The notes below the pieces were generated by a model. That model was not told the origin of the DNA. It worked only from the letters and a program-made list of their open reading frames with translations, and ran no database searches. The position numbers and the translations under genes are program-made. A DNA stretch of 64,000 nucleotides from Methanoculleus receptaculi. GTDB taxonomy: Archaea > Halobacteriota > Methanomicrobia > Methanomicrobiales > Methanoculleaceae. Positions 1 to 7,505 of this stretch are shown one piece after another; within the stretch, counting starts at the first letter, position 1; every line of letters begins with the position of its first letter. The stretch covers positions 1,116,001 to 1,180,000 of the forward strand of contig NZ_CP137642.1 in assembly GCF_033472595.1 (NCBI RefSeq). Reading direction: 5' to 3'.

Positions 1-153
1 ACATTCCGCCCGCGTGCGGTGCAGGAGGATCCCCGTCTCCGGAGCCATGTACTTCATGAGGATCTTGCTTGATGCCCCGCGTTTCAGGGTGAGCTTTCCG
101 TCGACGGTGATCTCCGACATCATCAGCACGTGCGGCCTGTCGTCTTGTGGCAT
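1..153 (-). CDS. RibD C-terminal/DHFR-like reductase, N-terminal part (partial)
   Basis: Only the first 51 codons lie in the window, read leftwards from the ATG at 153; the gene continues beyond position 1. The start reads MPQDDRPHVLMMSEITVDGK, with the layout 'RPxVxxxSxxTxDGK' typical of the RibD C-terminal/dihydrofolate-reductase-like fold. In archaea that family includes 2,5-diamino-6-ribosylamino-4(3H)-pyrimidinone 5'-phosphate reductase of riboflavin and F420 biosynthesis. The family call rests on this N-terminal motif alone, so the exact substrate is uncertain. It is divergent from the phosphatidyltransferase gene that starts near 296. Confidence 0.55.
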   Translation of the reverse strand, partial: MPQDDRPHVLMMSEITVDGKLTLKRGASSKILMKYMAPETGILLHRTRAEC

Positions 154-295
154 TGGACTCGTTCCCGAAATACTATCTGGCGGGAGCGTTTATGAATCTG
201 GTGATTCCCGCCCGGAAAGGGTATTCTGGCTGAAGTGTTGCGCTTCTATCCGGCAGAGCAAAGATTAAACACTTTCATTGCTGATTAGATACGTG

Positions 296-928
296 ATGAA
301 TATAACCTCCCTGCGGCCGAAATTCCTCAAACACACGGAGCCAATCGCGTCGTTTTGCATCCGGCTGGGTGTTACGCCAAACCAGATCTCCGTGCTCTCC
401 TTGCTCTTTGGTTTTGGTTGCGCCATTGCTTTTGCCGGCCGCCACTTCCTGGCAGGGAGCCTGCTTATCCTCATCTCGGCCGTCCTTGACCTTGTGGACG
501 GCAGCGTCGCACGGAGGAACAATACTGATAGCAGGTTCGGCGCGGTCTTTGACTGGATCGCCGACAAGTACGTCGATGCAGCGGTCATCCTGGGTGTGGG
601 GTTCTCCGGCATCCCGATTGTCAGCCACATCTTCGACGTTCCGGCGGTCGCGGATTTCGGCGTGGTGGGGCTGGCGCTTGCAGGGTCGCTGCTGAACACC
701 TTCATCAAGCCGGTCACTTACGCCGAGATCGGCTATTCTGAAAGGGTCGCCGGAAAGATCGAGGACCCGCTGGAGGGGGTCGGCTTCTTCGGCAGGCCTG
801 AGACCATCCTGGTGCTGGTGCTCGGCGGCCTGACCGGTTTTCTCTGGGCGGCGGTGATCCTGATCGCGGTCTGCACAAACCTCTCCGCGCTCCAGCGGAT
901 CGTCTACCTCTACCAGCGGTATTCCTGA
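296..928 (+). CDS. CDP-alcohol phosphatidyltransferase family membrane protein
   Basis: A 210-residue integral membrane protein that should transfer a phospho-alcohol from a CDP-activated lipid such as CDP-archaeol to a polar head group. The full signature of the family is visible: D68-G69-x2-A72-R73-x8-G82-x3-D86-x3-D90, the metal-binding and catalytic site. Hydrophobic segments before and after the motif fit the usual six-helix fold. I chose the ATG at 296; TTG 278 and GTG 293 are in frame just upstream, but none has a clear ribosome site. It converges on archaeosortase A across about 70 bases. Head-group specificity (serine, inositol phosphate or glycerol phosphate) cannot be read from the sequence. 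Confidence 0.9.
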   Translation: MNITSLRPKFLKHTEPIASFCIRLGVTPNQISVLSLLFGFGCAIAFAGRHFLAGSLLILISAVLDLVDGSVARRNNTDSRFGAVFDWIADKYVDAAVILGVGFSGIPIVSHIFDVPAVADFGVVGLALAGSLLNTFIKPVTYAEIGYSERVAGKIEDPLEGVGFFGRPETILVLVLGGLTGFLWAAVILIAVCTNLSALQRIVYLYQRYS

Positions 929-996
929 GCGGCTCCCCTGCCGCAGCGCAGACATTCGGGCGGTCAAGAAGAGCCAGGAACCCCCGCCGGTTTTTT

Positions 997-1821
997 TCAC
1001 GTCCCGGTCTTATCCGGTCCCCGCCGAAGGAGCCTTTCCAGCTCGCCGCGATAAAGCAGATAGAGGTCGTTGGCGAGGGTGGCCAGTTGGGGTACTACGG
1101 TGAAGAGGGCGTAGGCCAGGAACACCAGCACGACAAGCGCCCCGAGTTCTGCCGCGACGTTGTGCGCCCAGAAGAAACTCTCGTAGCCGAACTCACCGTT
1201 GCTGGCGATCTCGGGAAGGTATGGGAACCACTGCTCGGTGTAGGCCGCGATCACAAAGACGTTTCGGAGGATGTTGAGGATGTAGATCGTGGGGAAGACG
1301 ATGAAGAAACCCGCTATCTTCTGTTTCAGCGTCGACTTTACGCCCCAGGCGACGCCGAGCATGATCGCGATGCTCTGGATCCCGGTGCAGGCCAGGACTA
1401 TCTCGGTCTGGAAGCCGTTGCGCTCCAGCATGTTCCAGGCCTGAAAGTTTACCGGGTAGCCGATTGCTGCAAGCACCGCTGAGGTTTGCCCGGCGACCGC
1501 GCTGATCAGCCAGTCCCCGAGCGCCGGGATGTAGCCGAAGGGGGCGTAGACCAGGAACGCGATGGCGGCGATCACTGAGACCTGGATCACCCGGGGGTCG
1601 TTGCGGAGGAGGTGTTTTATGGTTATATAAAGGAGCGGCAGCGAGATGACTGCCAGCGTTGGGTATACGAAGTTGTTGAGTGAGATGTAGCGGGGTATAC
1701 CGGCGAAGAGGTAGCCAACTATGCTTATCCAGCCGCCGATGGCAAAGTAGTTTCGATACCTCCAGGGGATGAGGAAGGCAAGAAAGCAGATGCAGGAGAT
1801 CAGCACCAGGTAATCACTCAT
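997..1821 (-). CDS. artA: archaeosortase A
   Basis: A 274-residue polytopic membrane protein of the exosortase/archaeosortase family. In haloarchaea ArtA removes the C-terminal PGF-CTERM tail of surface proteins and helps attach them to lipid. The three expected active-site residues are in place: C145 in ACTGIQS, R186 in LNILRNVF and H220 in FFWAHN. Multiple hydrophobic helices cover the protein, ending in a basic cytosolic tail. The ATG at 1821 gives a start directly before the first membrane helix. No PGF-CTERM substrate is encoded in this window; substrates are normally scattered. It lies tail to tail with a CDP-alcohol phosphatidyltransferase. Confidence 0.92.
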   Translation of the reverse strand: MSDYLVLISCICFLAFLIPWRYRNYFAIGGWISIVGYLFAGIPRYISLNNFVYPTLAVISLPLLYITIKHLLRNDPRVIQVSVIAAIAFLVYAPFGYIPALGDWLISAVAGQTSAVLAAIGYPVNFQAWNMLERNGFQTEIVLACTGIQSIAIMLGVAWGVKSTLKQKIAGFFIVFPTIYILNILRNVFVIAAYTEQWFPYLPEIASNGEFGYESFFWAHNVAAELGALVVLVFLAYALFTVVPQLATLANDLYLLYRGELERLLRRGPDKTGT

Positions 1822-1921
1822 CCATTAACGTTCTGTTTATCCGGCAATAAAACCACGTGTGCGGCCGATCTCCCCGGCCGCGGGTTTGGGCGGGGGAGTG
1901 GCTCGTGCAGTATGACCAAGA

Positions 1922-1985
1922 GTGAACTACCCCGCGCCTCTCGGGCGGGGACTTCCCGCTCCGCCCCCTTCACCCCCGCAAGTTA
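1922..1985 (-). repeat. solo TnpB right-end-like hairpin (omegaRNA-like), copy a
   Basis: On the minus strand this stretch reads a purine-rich lead-in, then GGGAAGTCCCCGC, a CCGAGAGGC loop, GCGGGG and the terminal TAGTTCAC. The same layout ends the tnpB gene of this window (about 40,870-40,930), where the stem is CCACGC/GCGTGG, so one stem pair differs by a compensatory change. No transposase or tnpB adjoins this copy. The 20 bases that follow TTCAC on the minus strand (towards 1902) would be the guide position if it acts like a TnpB guide RNA. That role is inference. Confidence 0.45.
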
Positions 1986-2013
1986 ATTGTGGTCGCCGTC
2001 CAATAATCATACG

Positions 2014-2328
2014 ATGATGTTCTGTCCGCAGTGCAAAGGTCTGATGATATCCTCAGGTGGTCAGATGAAGTGCAAGAAGTGCGGTTATATCCGTGATATC
2101 AACGCGTCTGACCAGTTGAAGAAGACAGACAGACGGGTGGAGAAGGAGATCACCATCGTCGACACGGAGAAGGAGATCGCAACTCTCCCGACCACGACCA
2201 TCAAATGTCCCGATTGTGACTGCACGACGGCATACTGGTGGCTGAGGCAACTGCGTGCGGCAGATGAGAGCGAGGTGCGGTTCTTCCGCTGCACGGCCTG
2301 CGGGAAGACCTGGCGCGAGTACGATTGA
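2014..2328 (+). CDS. tfs: transcription factor S (archaeal TFIIS/RPB9-like)
   Basis: A 104-residue RNA-polymerase-binding factor that stimulates transcript cleavage in stalled polymerase. The N-terminal zinc ribbon has C4-x2-C7 and C20-x2-C23. The C-terminal ribbon has CPDC and CTAC pairs flanking QLRAADESE, which matches the conserved acidic loop (usually RSADE) that enters the polymerase active site; D and E are kept. The length fits the family. Two adjacent ATGs (2014 and 2017) are possible starts. The upstream GTG at 1987 would add nine residues that do not belong to the zinc ribbon. It stands alone, with a TnpB-end-like hairpin just upstream. Confidence 0.93.
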   Translation: MMFCPQCKGLMISSGGQMKCKKCGYIRDINASDQLKKTDRRVEKEITIVDTEKEIATLPTTTIKCPDCDCTTAYWWLRQLRAADESEVRFFRCTACGKTWREYD

Positions 2329-2383
2329 TATTCTCTTTTACCGGCCACGATCCAGCGATGGCTGATTCTCCGGTCTGGTAAGA

Positions 2384-2421
2384 GGTCAACTACCCACCTC
2401 TAAAGGGGTGTGTAGTTGACC
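2384..2421. repeat. palindrome resembling an IS605/TnpB end
   Basis: GGTCAACTAC (2384-2393) is repeated inverted as GTAGTTGACC (2412-2421) around an 18-base centre. Read on the minus strand the right half runs AGAGGTGGGTAGTTGACC, which resembles the GAGGCGCGTGGTAGTTCAC end of the tnpB gene. It may be a decayed right end of another IS605-like element. A terminator for tfs is another possibility. Confidence 0.4.
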
Positions 2422-2497
2422 GTGCTTTTGGCGATGTAGAGGTGTGCGCAAAATGCTTTTTTGTCCTTAAGGAACGGGGGTTCTGGAGATAACGGTT

Positions 2498-2586
2498 CGG
2501 TCCATCTCCACACGCATGGGGAACACCTTCAGAGAGAGACGTTCTAAATAGGGGATTTCGGTTCATCCCCACCCGCGGGGAAACGC
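2498..2586. CRISPR. relict type I-E-like CRISPR: two degenerate repeats, one spacer
   Basis: Repeat 1 (2498-2526, 29 nt) begins CGGTCCATCTCCAC and ends GGGGAACAC. Repeat 2 starts at 2559 with CGGTTCATCCCCACCCGCGGGGAAAC. Both match the reverse complement of the classical I-E repeat, whose ends are CGGTTTATCCCC and GGGGAACAC. The start-to-start distance is exactly 61 bases, leaving a 32-base spacer at 2527-2558, the normal I-E geometry. A possible third, badly decayed repeat lies near 2619-2642. No cas genes are in the window. Confidence 0.6.
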
Positions 2587-2815
2587 CCTCTCAGTGGAGG
2601 GAAGTTGCCTTCCAGAGAGGGTCATCGATCCCCGGGACACCCTCCAGCCGCAAGGGTGCAGCAACGTATCACCGTTCTGGCAAACCCCTCTCTGCGCCGG
2701 CCGCCGGGCTGAAAACAACCTACGCACGAACCCGGCATGCACCCGCGCCCCGCCAGACCCCAGGTGCACCCCGGTAACCCTTTTCCCTTCAGCAAATCAA
2801 CGCTTAACCAGAATG

Positions 2816-2840
2816 TTGATATAATATTCATTATTAATAA
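2816..2840 (+). promoter_or_regulatory. AT-rich promoter (box A) of acetyl-CoA synthetase
   Basis: The run GTTGATATAATATTCATTATT stands out from GC-rich surroundings and contains a TATA-like box A about 35-45 bases before the ATG at 2862. GGGGT at 2850 may act as a weak ribosome site. Confidence 0.5.
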
Positions 2841-2861
2841 TGACTAATACGGGGTAAACTA

Positions 2862-4760
2862 ATGGCCGAGAAATTCGATGTCAAACTTGAGGAAGGGAAG
2901 TATTATCTGCCCGATGCCAGTTACAAGGAACGGTCCTGGATAGGCGACTACAACCGTGCCTACCAGGAGTTCCTGGCTGACCCTGATGGGTTCTGGGACA
3001 GGATCGCCCGCGATCTCGAGTGGTTCCAGCCCTGGGACCGGGTGAAAGAGTGGAACTACCCTTACGCGAAGTGGTTCACCAACGCAAAACTCAACATCAC
3101 CCACAACTGCCTTGACCGCCACGTCAACAACCAGCGGCGCAACAAGGTCGCGATCATGTGGCGTGGGGAGACCGAGGGTGAGGAAGAGGTCTACACCTAC
3201 CGCCAGCTCCTGCAGGCCGTCAGCCAGTTCGCCAACGGCTTGAAGAGCCTCGGTGTCGGCAAGGGCGACCGCGTCTGCATCTACATGCCGGTCGTGCCCG
3301 AGCAGATCATCGCCATGCTCGCCTGCGCCCGCATCGGGGCGGTCCACACAGTTGTGTTTGGCGGGTTCGGTGTCAGCGCACTCAACCAGCGTATCGTCGG
3401 CACCGATGCGAAGGTTGTCGTCACCGCCGACTTCACATACCGGCGCGGCAAGGCAATCCCGCTCAAAAACATCGTCGGAGAGGCGGTCGTCAACGCCCCG
3501 AGCGTCGAACGGATCGTTGTCCTCCGCCGCGACCAGGAAAAACCCGTGGAACTCCACCCCGAGATGGAGGTTGACTTCTACGAACTGATGGAAGAATCAG
3601 ACCGGGAATGCCCGGCCGAAGTCATGGATGCAGAGGACCCCCTGTTCATCCTGTATACCAGCGGCACCACAGGCTTCCCGAAAGGCATCGTCCACACCTG
3701 CGGCGGCTACATGGTCGGGACATACTACACAACCAAATACGTCTTTGACATCAAGGACAACGACGTCTACTGGTGCACCGCTGACCCCGGCTGGATCACC
3801 GGCCACAGTTACGGCGTCTACGGTCCGCTCTTAAACGGCGCCACCTGCCTCATCACAGAGGTCACCCCCGACTACCCGACCAACGGCACCTACTGGGACA
3901 TCATCCAGGACTACGGCGTCACCATCTTCTATACCGCCCCGACCGCCATCAGGATGTTTATGCGCGTGGGCGAAGAGTGGCCCAACCGCTACAACCTCTC
4001 ATCGCTCCGGATCCTTGGATCGGTCGGCGAACCGCTCAACCCCGAGGCGTTTGAGTGGTTCTACCATGTCATCGGCAAAGCCCGCTGTCCGGTTGTGGAC
4101 ACCTGGTGGCAGACCGAGACCGGGATGCACATGGTCACCACGATGATCGGGGAGCCCATGCGCCCGGGGTTCGCCGGGAAACCGATCCCCGGTGTGGTTG
4201 CCGACGTTGTCGACCGCAACGGAAACCCGGTTCCGCCTGGCACCGGCGGCTTCCTCGTCGTCAAAGAGCCCTGGCCATCGATGATGCGAACGGTCTGGAA
4301 TGACGATGAGCGCTACCGGAAGTATTGGTACACCATCCCCGGATGCTACACCACCTCCGATCTGGCGGTGAAAGGCACCGACGGCTACATCATGATCCTT
4401 GGCCGGTCCGATGACCTGATAGTTGTCGCCGGGCACAACATTGGAACCGCCGAGGTCGAGAGTGCGCTCGTCTCCCATGACGCCGTGGCAGAGGCCGCTG
4501 TCATTGGAAAACCCGACCCGCTGAAGGGGAACATCATCAAGGCCTTCGTCATCCTCAAGAACGGTCGCGTGCCTGGCGATAAACTGAAGAACGATCTCGT
4601 CTACCATGTCCGGATGACGCTTGGACCCATTGCCATGCCCTCCGAGATCGAGTTCGTCGATTCGCTCCCCAAAACCCGGAGCGGGAAGATCATGAGGCGC
4701 GTCCTCAAGGCTCAGGAACTGGGCATGGATCCGGGTGACATATCGACCCTCGAAGAGTAG
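2862..4760 (+). CDS. acs: acetyl-CoA synthetase, AMP-forming
   Basis: A 632-residue cytosolic enzyme that activates acetate with ATP and CoA to acetyl-CoA, AMP and pyrophosphate. Family motifs are complete: the phosphate loop [11 protein letters not shown], the adenine motif DTWWQTETG, the hinge region LGRSDDLI followed by [12 protein letters not shown], and the C-terminal [12 protein letters not shown] whose lysine is catalytic. Length is typical. It has its own AT-rich promoter and is followed by the TBP gene after 42 bases with a separate TATA box. Many Methanomicrobiales need acetate as a carbon source; this enzyme would supply acetyl-CoA to biosynthesis, possibly also to the acetyl-CoA synthase operon at 28-36 kb (inference). 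Confidence 0.96.
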   Translation: MAEKFDVKLEEGKYYLPDASYKERSWIGDYNRAYQEFLADPDGFWDRIARDLEWFQPWDRVKEWNYPYAKWFTNAKLNITHNCLDRHVNNQRRNKVAIMWRGETEGEEEVYTYRQLLQAVSQFANGLKSLGVGKGDRVCIYMPVVPEQIIAMLACARIGAVHTVVFGGFGVSALNQRIVGTDAKVVVTADFTYRRGKAIPLKNIVGEAVVNAPSVERIVVLRRDQEKPVELHPEMEVDFYELMEESDRECPAEVMDAEDPLFILYTSGTTGFPKGIVHTCGGYMVGTYYTTKYVFDIKDNDVYWCTADPGWITGHSYGVYGPLLNGATCLITEVTPDYPTNGTYWDIIQDYGVTIFYTAPTAIRMFMRVGEEWPNRYNLSSLRILGSVGEPLNPEAFEWFYHVIGKARCPVVDTWWQTETGMHMVTTMIGEPMRPGFAGKPIPGVVADVVDRNGNPVPPGTGGFLVVKEPWPSMMRTVWNDDERYRKYWYTIPGCYTTSDLAVKGTDGYIMILGRSDDLIVVAGHNIGTAEVESALVSHDAVAEAAVIGKPDPLKGNIIKAFVILKNGRVPGDKLKNDLVYHVRMTLGPIAMPSEIEFVDSLPKTRSGKIMRRVLKAQELGMDPGDISTLEE

Positions 4761-4770
4761 AAACCCAACT

Positions 4771-4780
4771 ATTTATATAC
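4771..4780 (+). promoter_or_regulatory. box A (TATA) of the tbp gene
   Basis: ATTTATATAC is centred about 27 bases before the ATG at 4803, the distance expected when transcription starts at or very near the start codon. The tbp mRNA is therefore probably leaderless or nearly so. Confidence 0.55.
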
Positions 4781-4802
4781 CTATTTTAAATATGGTATAT
4801 AT

Positions 4803-5366
4803 ATGTCTGAACACAGACCAGAGGAGTCTCTCAAGATAGAGAATATCGTTGCTTCAGCAAAAGTGACCGACTCTCTCGATCTCCCCTCTCTTGCTTCCCG
4901 CCTGAAAGATGCAGAATACAATAAAAAGCGGTTCCCTGGCGTTGTTCTCAGGATGCAGGATCCGAAGATCGCGGCGCTCGTCTTCGGTTCGGGGAAGGTT
5001 GTCCTGACCGGCGCAAAGAGCATAGACAGCCTCTCACGGGGACTGCAGATCCTCACAGACCACCTGCGAGCGCTCGGCATAGAGATCCCGGGAAACCCCG
5101 AGTACAAGATCCAGAACATAGTCACCTCCGCTGACCTCGGGACACCGATCAATCTCAACAAGATCGCCGTCGGTTTCAACCTGGATCGGATCGAGTACGA
5201 ACCCGAACAATTCCCGGGCCTCGTCTACAGACTTGACGATCCAAAAGTGGTCGCCCTCCTCTTCGGTTCGGGCAAACTGATCATCACCGGCGGCAAGGTG
5301 CCAGATGATGCACGCAGAGCGGTGGAGCGGATCGTCTCAGAACTCTCGGGCCTCGGCCTCCTCTAA
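4803..5366 (+). CDS. tbp: TATA-box-binding protein
   Basis: A 187-residue general transcription factor that binds box A and recruits TFB and RNA polymerase. It is an almost perfect tandem duplication: repeat 1 (IENIVASAKV ... FPGVVLRMQDPKIAALVFGSGKVVLTGAKS) and repeat 2 (IQNIVTSADL ... FPGLVYRLDDPKVVALLFGSGKLIITGGK) form the saddle. Short charged N and C ends flank the core. The start follows a strong TATA sequence with little or no leader, so it may control its own transcription. It is a single-gene unit. Confidence 0.97.
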   Translation: MSEHRPEESLKIENIVASAKVTDSLDLPSLASRLKDAEYNKKRFPGVVLRMQDPKIAALVFGSGKVVLTGAKSIDSLSRGLQILTDHLRALGIEIPGNPEYKIQNIVTSADLGTPINLNKIAVGFNLDRIEYEPEQFPGLVYRLDDPKVVALLFGSGKLIITGGKVPDDARRAVERIVSELSGLGLL

Positions 5367-5488
5367 CACCGGGCCGGTCTGGCACTTCACCCCATCTTTG
5401 CAGCATAAGGAGATCTGAACCGGCAGGATTCTCCCGCTAATTGGCAATTTTGAGACTTCTGCAATTGCTGCCGACCTCATTGAAGCAA

Positions 5489-5502
5489 TAATATTTTTAT
5501 AG
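5489..5502 (+). promoter_or_regulatory. box A upstream of the HTH regulator
   Basis: AATATTTTTATAG lies about 45 bases before the ATG at 5542 within an AT-rich block, the only such block between tbp and this gene. Confidence 0.45.
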
Positions 5503-5541
5503 TTAGATTTAAAAAATTAGATTAAATCTGATGGTGAATGG

Positions 5542-5922
5542 ATGGGACTGGAGACGACGAATGGTTTTACCCCCCGTGACGAAGAGGTTGCCGAACTCTT
5601 AACGGACATCGGAATCAAGAGAAATGTCGCCAGAGTGCTTGTATTCCTCACAAACAACGGTGAAGCTACGTCACGGGAGATCGAACGGGGCACCGATCTC
5701 CGCCAGCCTGAGGTCAGCATAGCCATGCGCTATTTGAAAGAGTGCAACTGGATCGATGTCCGCGAGAGCAAGTCGGAGAGCAAGGGAAGACCGGTGAAGA
5801 TCTACAACCTATCCCGCTCCATATCAGAGATCGTGGACACGATCGAGAACGAAAAGATGAGGGAGGCCCGGCACCAGCTGGATCTGATCCAGAAGATGCG
5901 CGATTGCATATCAACCCGGTGA
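5542..5922 (+). CDS. winged-helix transcriptional regulator (TrmB/MarR-like)
   Basis: A 126-residue protein. Residues 20-85 form a winged helix-turn-helix: KRNVARVLVFLTNNGEATSR, then EIERGTDLRQPEVSIAMRYL as recognition region, and a basic wing with KSESKGRPVKIYNL. A helical C-terminal tail (about 90-126) probably dimerises. The layout matches short archaeal TrmB/MarR-type regulators; no sensor domain is present, so its signal is unknown. It converges with rpiA and their ends overlap by 12 bases. Target genes cannot be assigned from the window. Confidence 0.8.
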   Translation: MGLETTNGFTPRDEEVAELLTDIGIKRNVARVLVFLTNNGEATSREIERGTDLRQPEVSIAMRYLKECNWIDVRESKSESKGRPVKIYNLSRSISEIVDTIENEKMREARHQLDLIQKMRDCISTR

Positions 5923-6609
5923 GAGGATGCGAAACCCGCCCTCTTCTCCAAGAATAACCGTTATCTTTTCTCCATAACCTGTAAAAAGGCCGCATTCGAT
6001 CACACCGGGGATCGATATAATCTCCCTCTCCAGTCGAGACGGGTCGGTGATCGCCCCGAACCCACAGTCGATGATGAAGTTGCCGTTATCGGTGATGACC
6101 GGACCATCCTTCCTCACCCCTTCCCTGAGGACGGGATCGGCGCCGAGCGCTTCAAGCCTCCGGGAGACCGTCCCGGCGGCAAACGGGAGCACCTCAACAG
6201 GCACGCCTGCATCCAGGGTCTCCACCATCTTTGAGGGGTCAACGACGATCAAGACCTCCCTGGCCGCGTCGCAGACGCACTTCTCCCGGAGGAGCGCCGC
6301 CCCGCGCCCTTTGATCAACCGGAACCGCGGGTCGACCTGGTCGGCGCCATCGATGGCCAGATCGAGTTCAGGGTGTTCATCAAGACCGGTGAGGGGGATG
6401 CCGTAACGGCGCGCCCGCATGGCCGCCTGGTAGGATGTCGGGACACCGGCAATTGAGAGCCCCTCCTCTGCGATCCGCTCACCAAGCCGCTCCATCGCAA
6501 AGAAGACCGTCGATCCCGTGCCAAGACCGACGACCATGCCGTCGCATACCGCCCCGGCCGCCCTGTAGCCCGCGACCCGCTTTGCCGCAGCCGGATCGGG
6601 TGCACTCAT
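5911..6609 (-). CDS. rpiA: ribose-5-phosphate isomerase A
   Basis: A 232-residue enzyme that interconverts ribose 5-phosphate and ribulose 5-phosphate, feeding nucleotide synthesis in organisms that make pentoses through the ribulose monophosphate route. Visible motifs are GLGTGSTV (phosphate binding), DGADQVDP and KGRGAALLREK with the catalytic region, and VDPSKMV. The ATG at 6609 overlaps the stop of surE (ATGA), so the two are translationally coupled. The 3' end runs 12 bases into the convergent regulator. Confidence 0.95.
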   Translation of the reverse strand: MSAPDPAAAKRVAGYRAAGAVCDGMVVGLGTGSTVFFAMERLGERIAEEGLSIAGVPTSYQAAMRARRYGIPLTGLDEHPELDLAIDGADQVDPRFRLIKGRGAALLREKCVCDAAREVLIVVDPSKMVETLDAGVPVEVLPFAAGTVSRRLEALGADPVLREGVRKDGPVITDNGNFIIDCGFGAITDPSRLEREIISIPGVIECGLFTGYGEKITVILGEEGGFRILSPG

Positions 6610-7421
6610 GGCAGACTCATCTCCCTTTCTCCTGAGATCATCTCACCAAAGATGCTCTGGAGATCTCCTACGGCATCAAAAGCCGTGCAGTCGAGCGTGA
6701 TCGGCGTTATGGAGACGTTGCCCCGCTGCACCGCGTGGACGTCGGTCCCCTCCTCCGCATCCTCATAGAGCGGGCCGTCGATCCAGTAGTAGGGGCGGCC
6801 GCGGGGGTCAAACCGCTCCTCCACCCCGGTCTGGAAGAGTTTTGCGGCAAGCCGGGTGACCTCGTAGCCGCCGCGCACCTCCGCCGGGATGTTCACGTTG
6901 ATGACGTGGGCTGATCCCGGAAACCCCGTCTCAAGCACCCTCCCGCAGACCTCGCGGACCACCTGTTTAGCGCCGGAGAACCGTCTGGTGATCCCGGAAG
7001 GTTCGTCGAACTTGTCCCCCTGATCCTCCACCTGGAGCGAGAAGGCAATGCCCGGCACCCCCTGGTTCGAGGCCTCGAGCGCGGCCCCGACCGTCCCTGA
7101 GGTCATGATCGACTCAAACGAGAGGTTCTCGCCTATGTTGATCCCGCTGACCACCAGGTCAGGGTTCAGGCGCAGCGCAAACAGCCCGATGATCACGGCA
7201 TCGGTAGGTTTCCCGCCGACCGAGTAGGCCGTAACACCGTTTATCGTCACCCTGTTTGCACGGATAGGCTCAAATATGGATATAGACCGCCCCACAGCGC
7301 TCTGCTGCGTGGCCGGCGCGACCACGGTGACGTCAGCAAACGGCGCGAGCGCATTATATGCCGCCCAGAGTCCCGCGGACGTGATACCATCATCGTTTGT
7401 GAGCAGAATCCTGCGTTTCAT
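6606..7421 (-). CDS. surE: 5'/3'-nucleotidase SurE
   Basis: A 271-residue phosphatase that dephosphorylates nucleoside monophosphates. The N-terminus MKRRILLTNDDG carries the metal-binding N9-D10-D11-G12. The central SGINIGENLSFESIMTSGTV and the AFS segment complete the SurE site. The reading frame stays open far upstream of 7421, but that extension is antisense to mfnD and is not coding. I chose the ATG immediately before the NDDG strand. It is the first gene of a surE-rpiA pair and is divergent from mfnD, with 84 bases between their start codons. Confidence 0.94.
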   Translation of the reverse strand: MKRRILLTNDDGITSAGLWAAYNALAPFADVTVVAPATQQSAVGRSISIFEPIRANRVTINGVTAYSVGGKPTDAVIIGLFALRLNPDLVVSGINIGENLSFESIMTSGTVGAALEASNQGVPGIAFSLQVEDQGDKFDEPSGITRRFSGAKQVVREVCGRVLETGFPGSAHVINVNIPAEVRGGYEVTRLAAKLFQTGVEERFDPRGRPYYWIDGPLYEDAEEGTDVHAVQRGNVSITPITLDCTAFDAVGDLQSIFGEMISGEREMSLP

Positions 7422-7505
7422 CCTTGCATATAGGGGTGGTCCCCCCGAACCAAAAACCTGCCCGATCGTCAGGGTCATGTGTTGGGCGATCAACCATGTA
7501 CTGGA

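Larger units (their letters stand above)
2329..2861. other. gene-free stretch with palindrome, relict CRISPR and acs promoter
   Basis: No convincing gene is present. The small reading frames around 2,390-2,831 have no family resemblance and overlap on opposite strands. The stretch holds the palindrome at 2384-2421, the two-repeat CRISPR remnant at 2498-2586, a C-rich segment without clear structure, and the AT-rich promoter of acetyl-CoA synthetase near 2816-2840. Confidence 0.7.

Noticed and set aside
2594-2831. Small frames downstream of the CRISPR remnant
   Set aside because: They overlap on both strands, contain no recognisable motif and lack promoters or ribosome sites.
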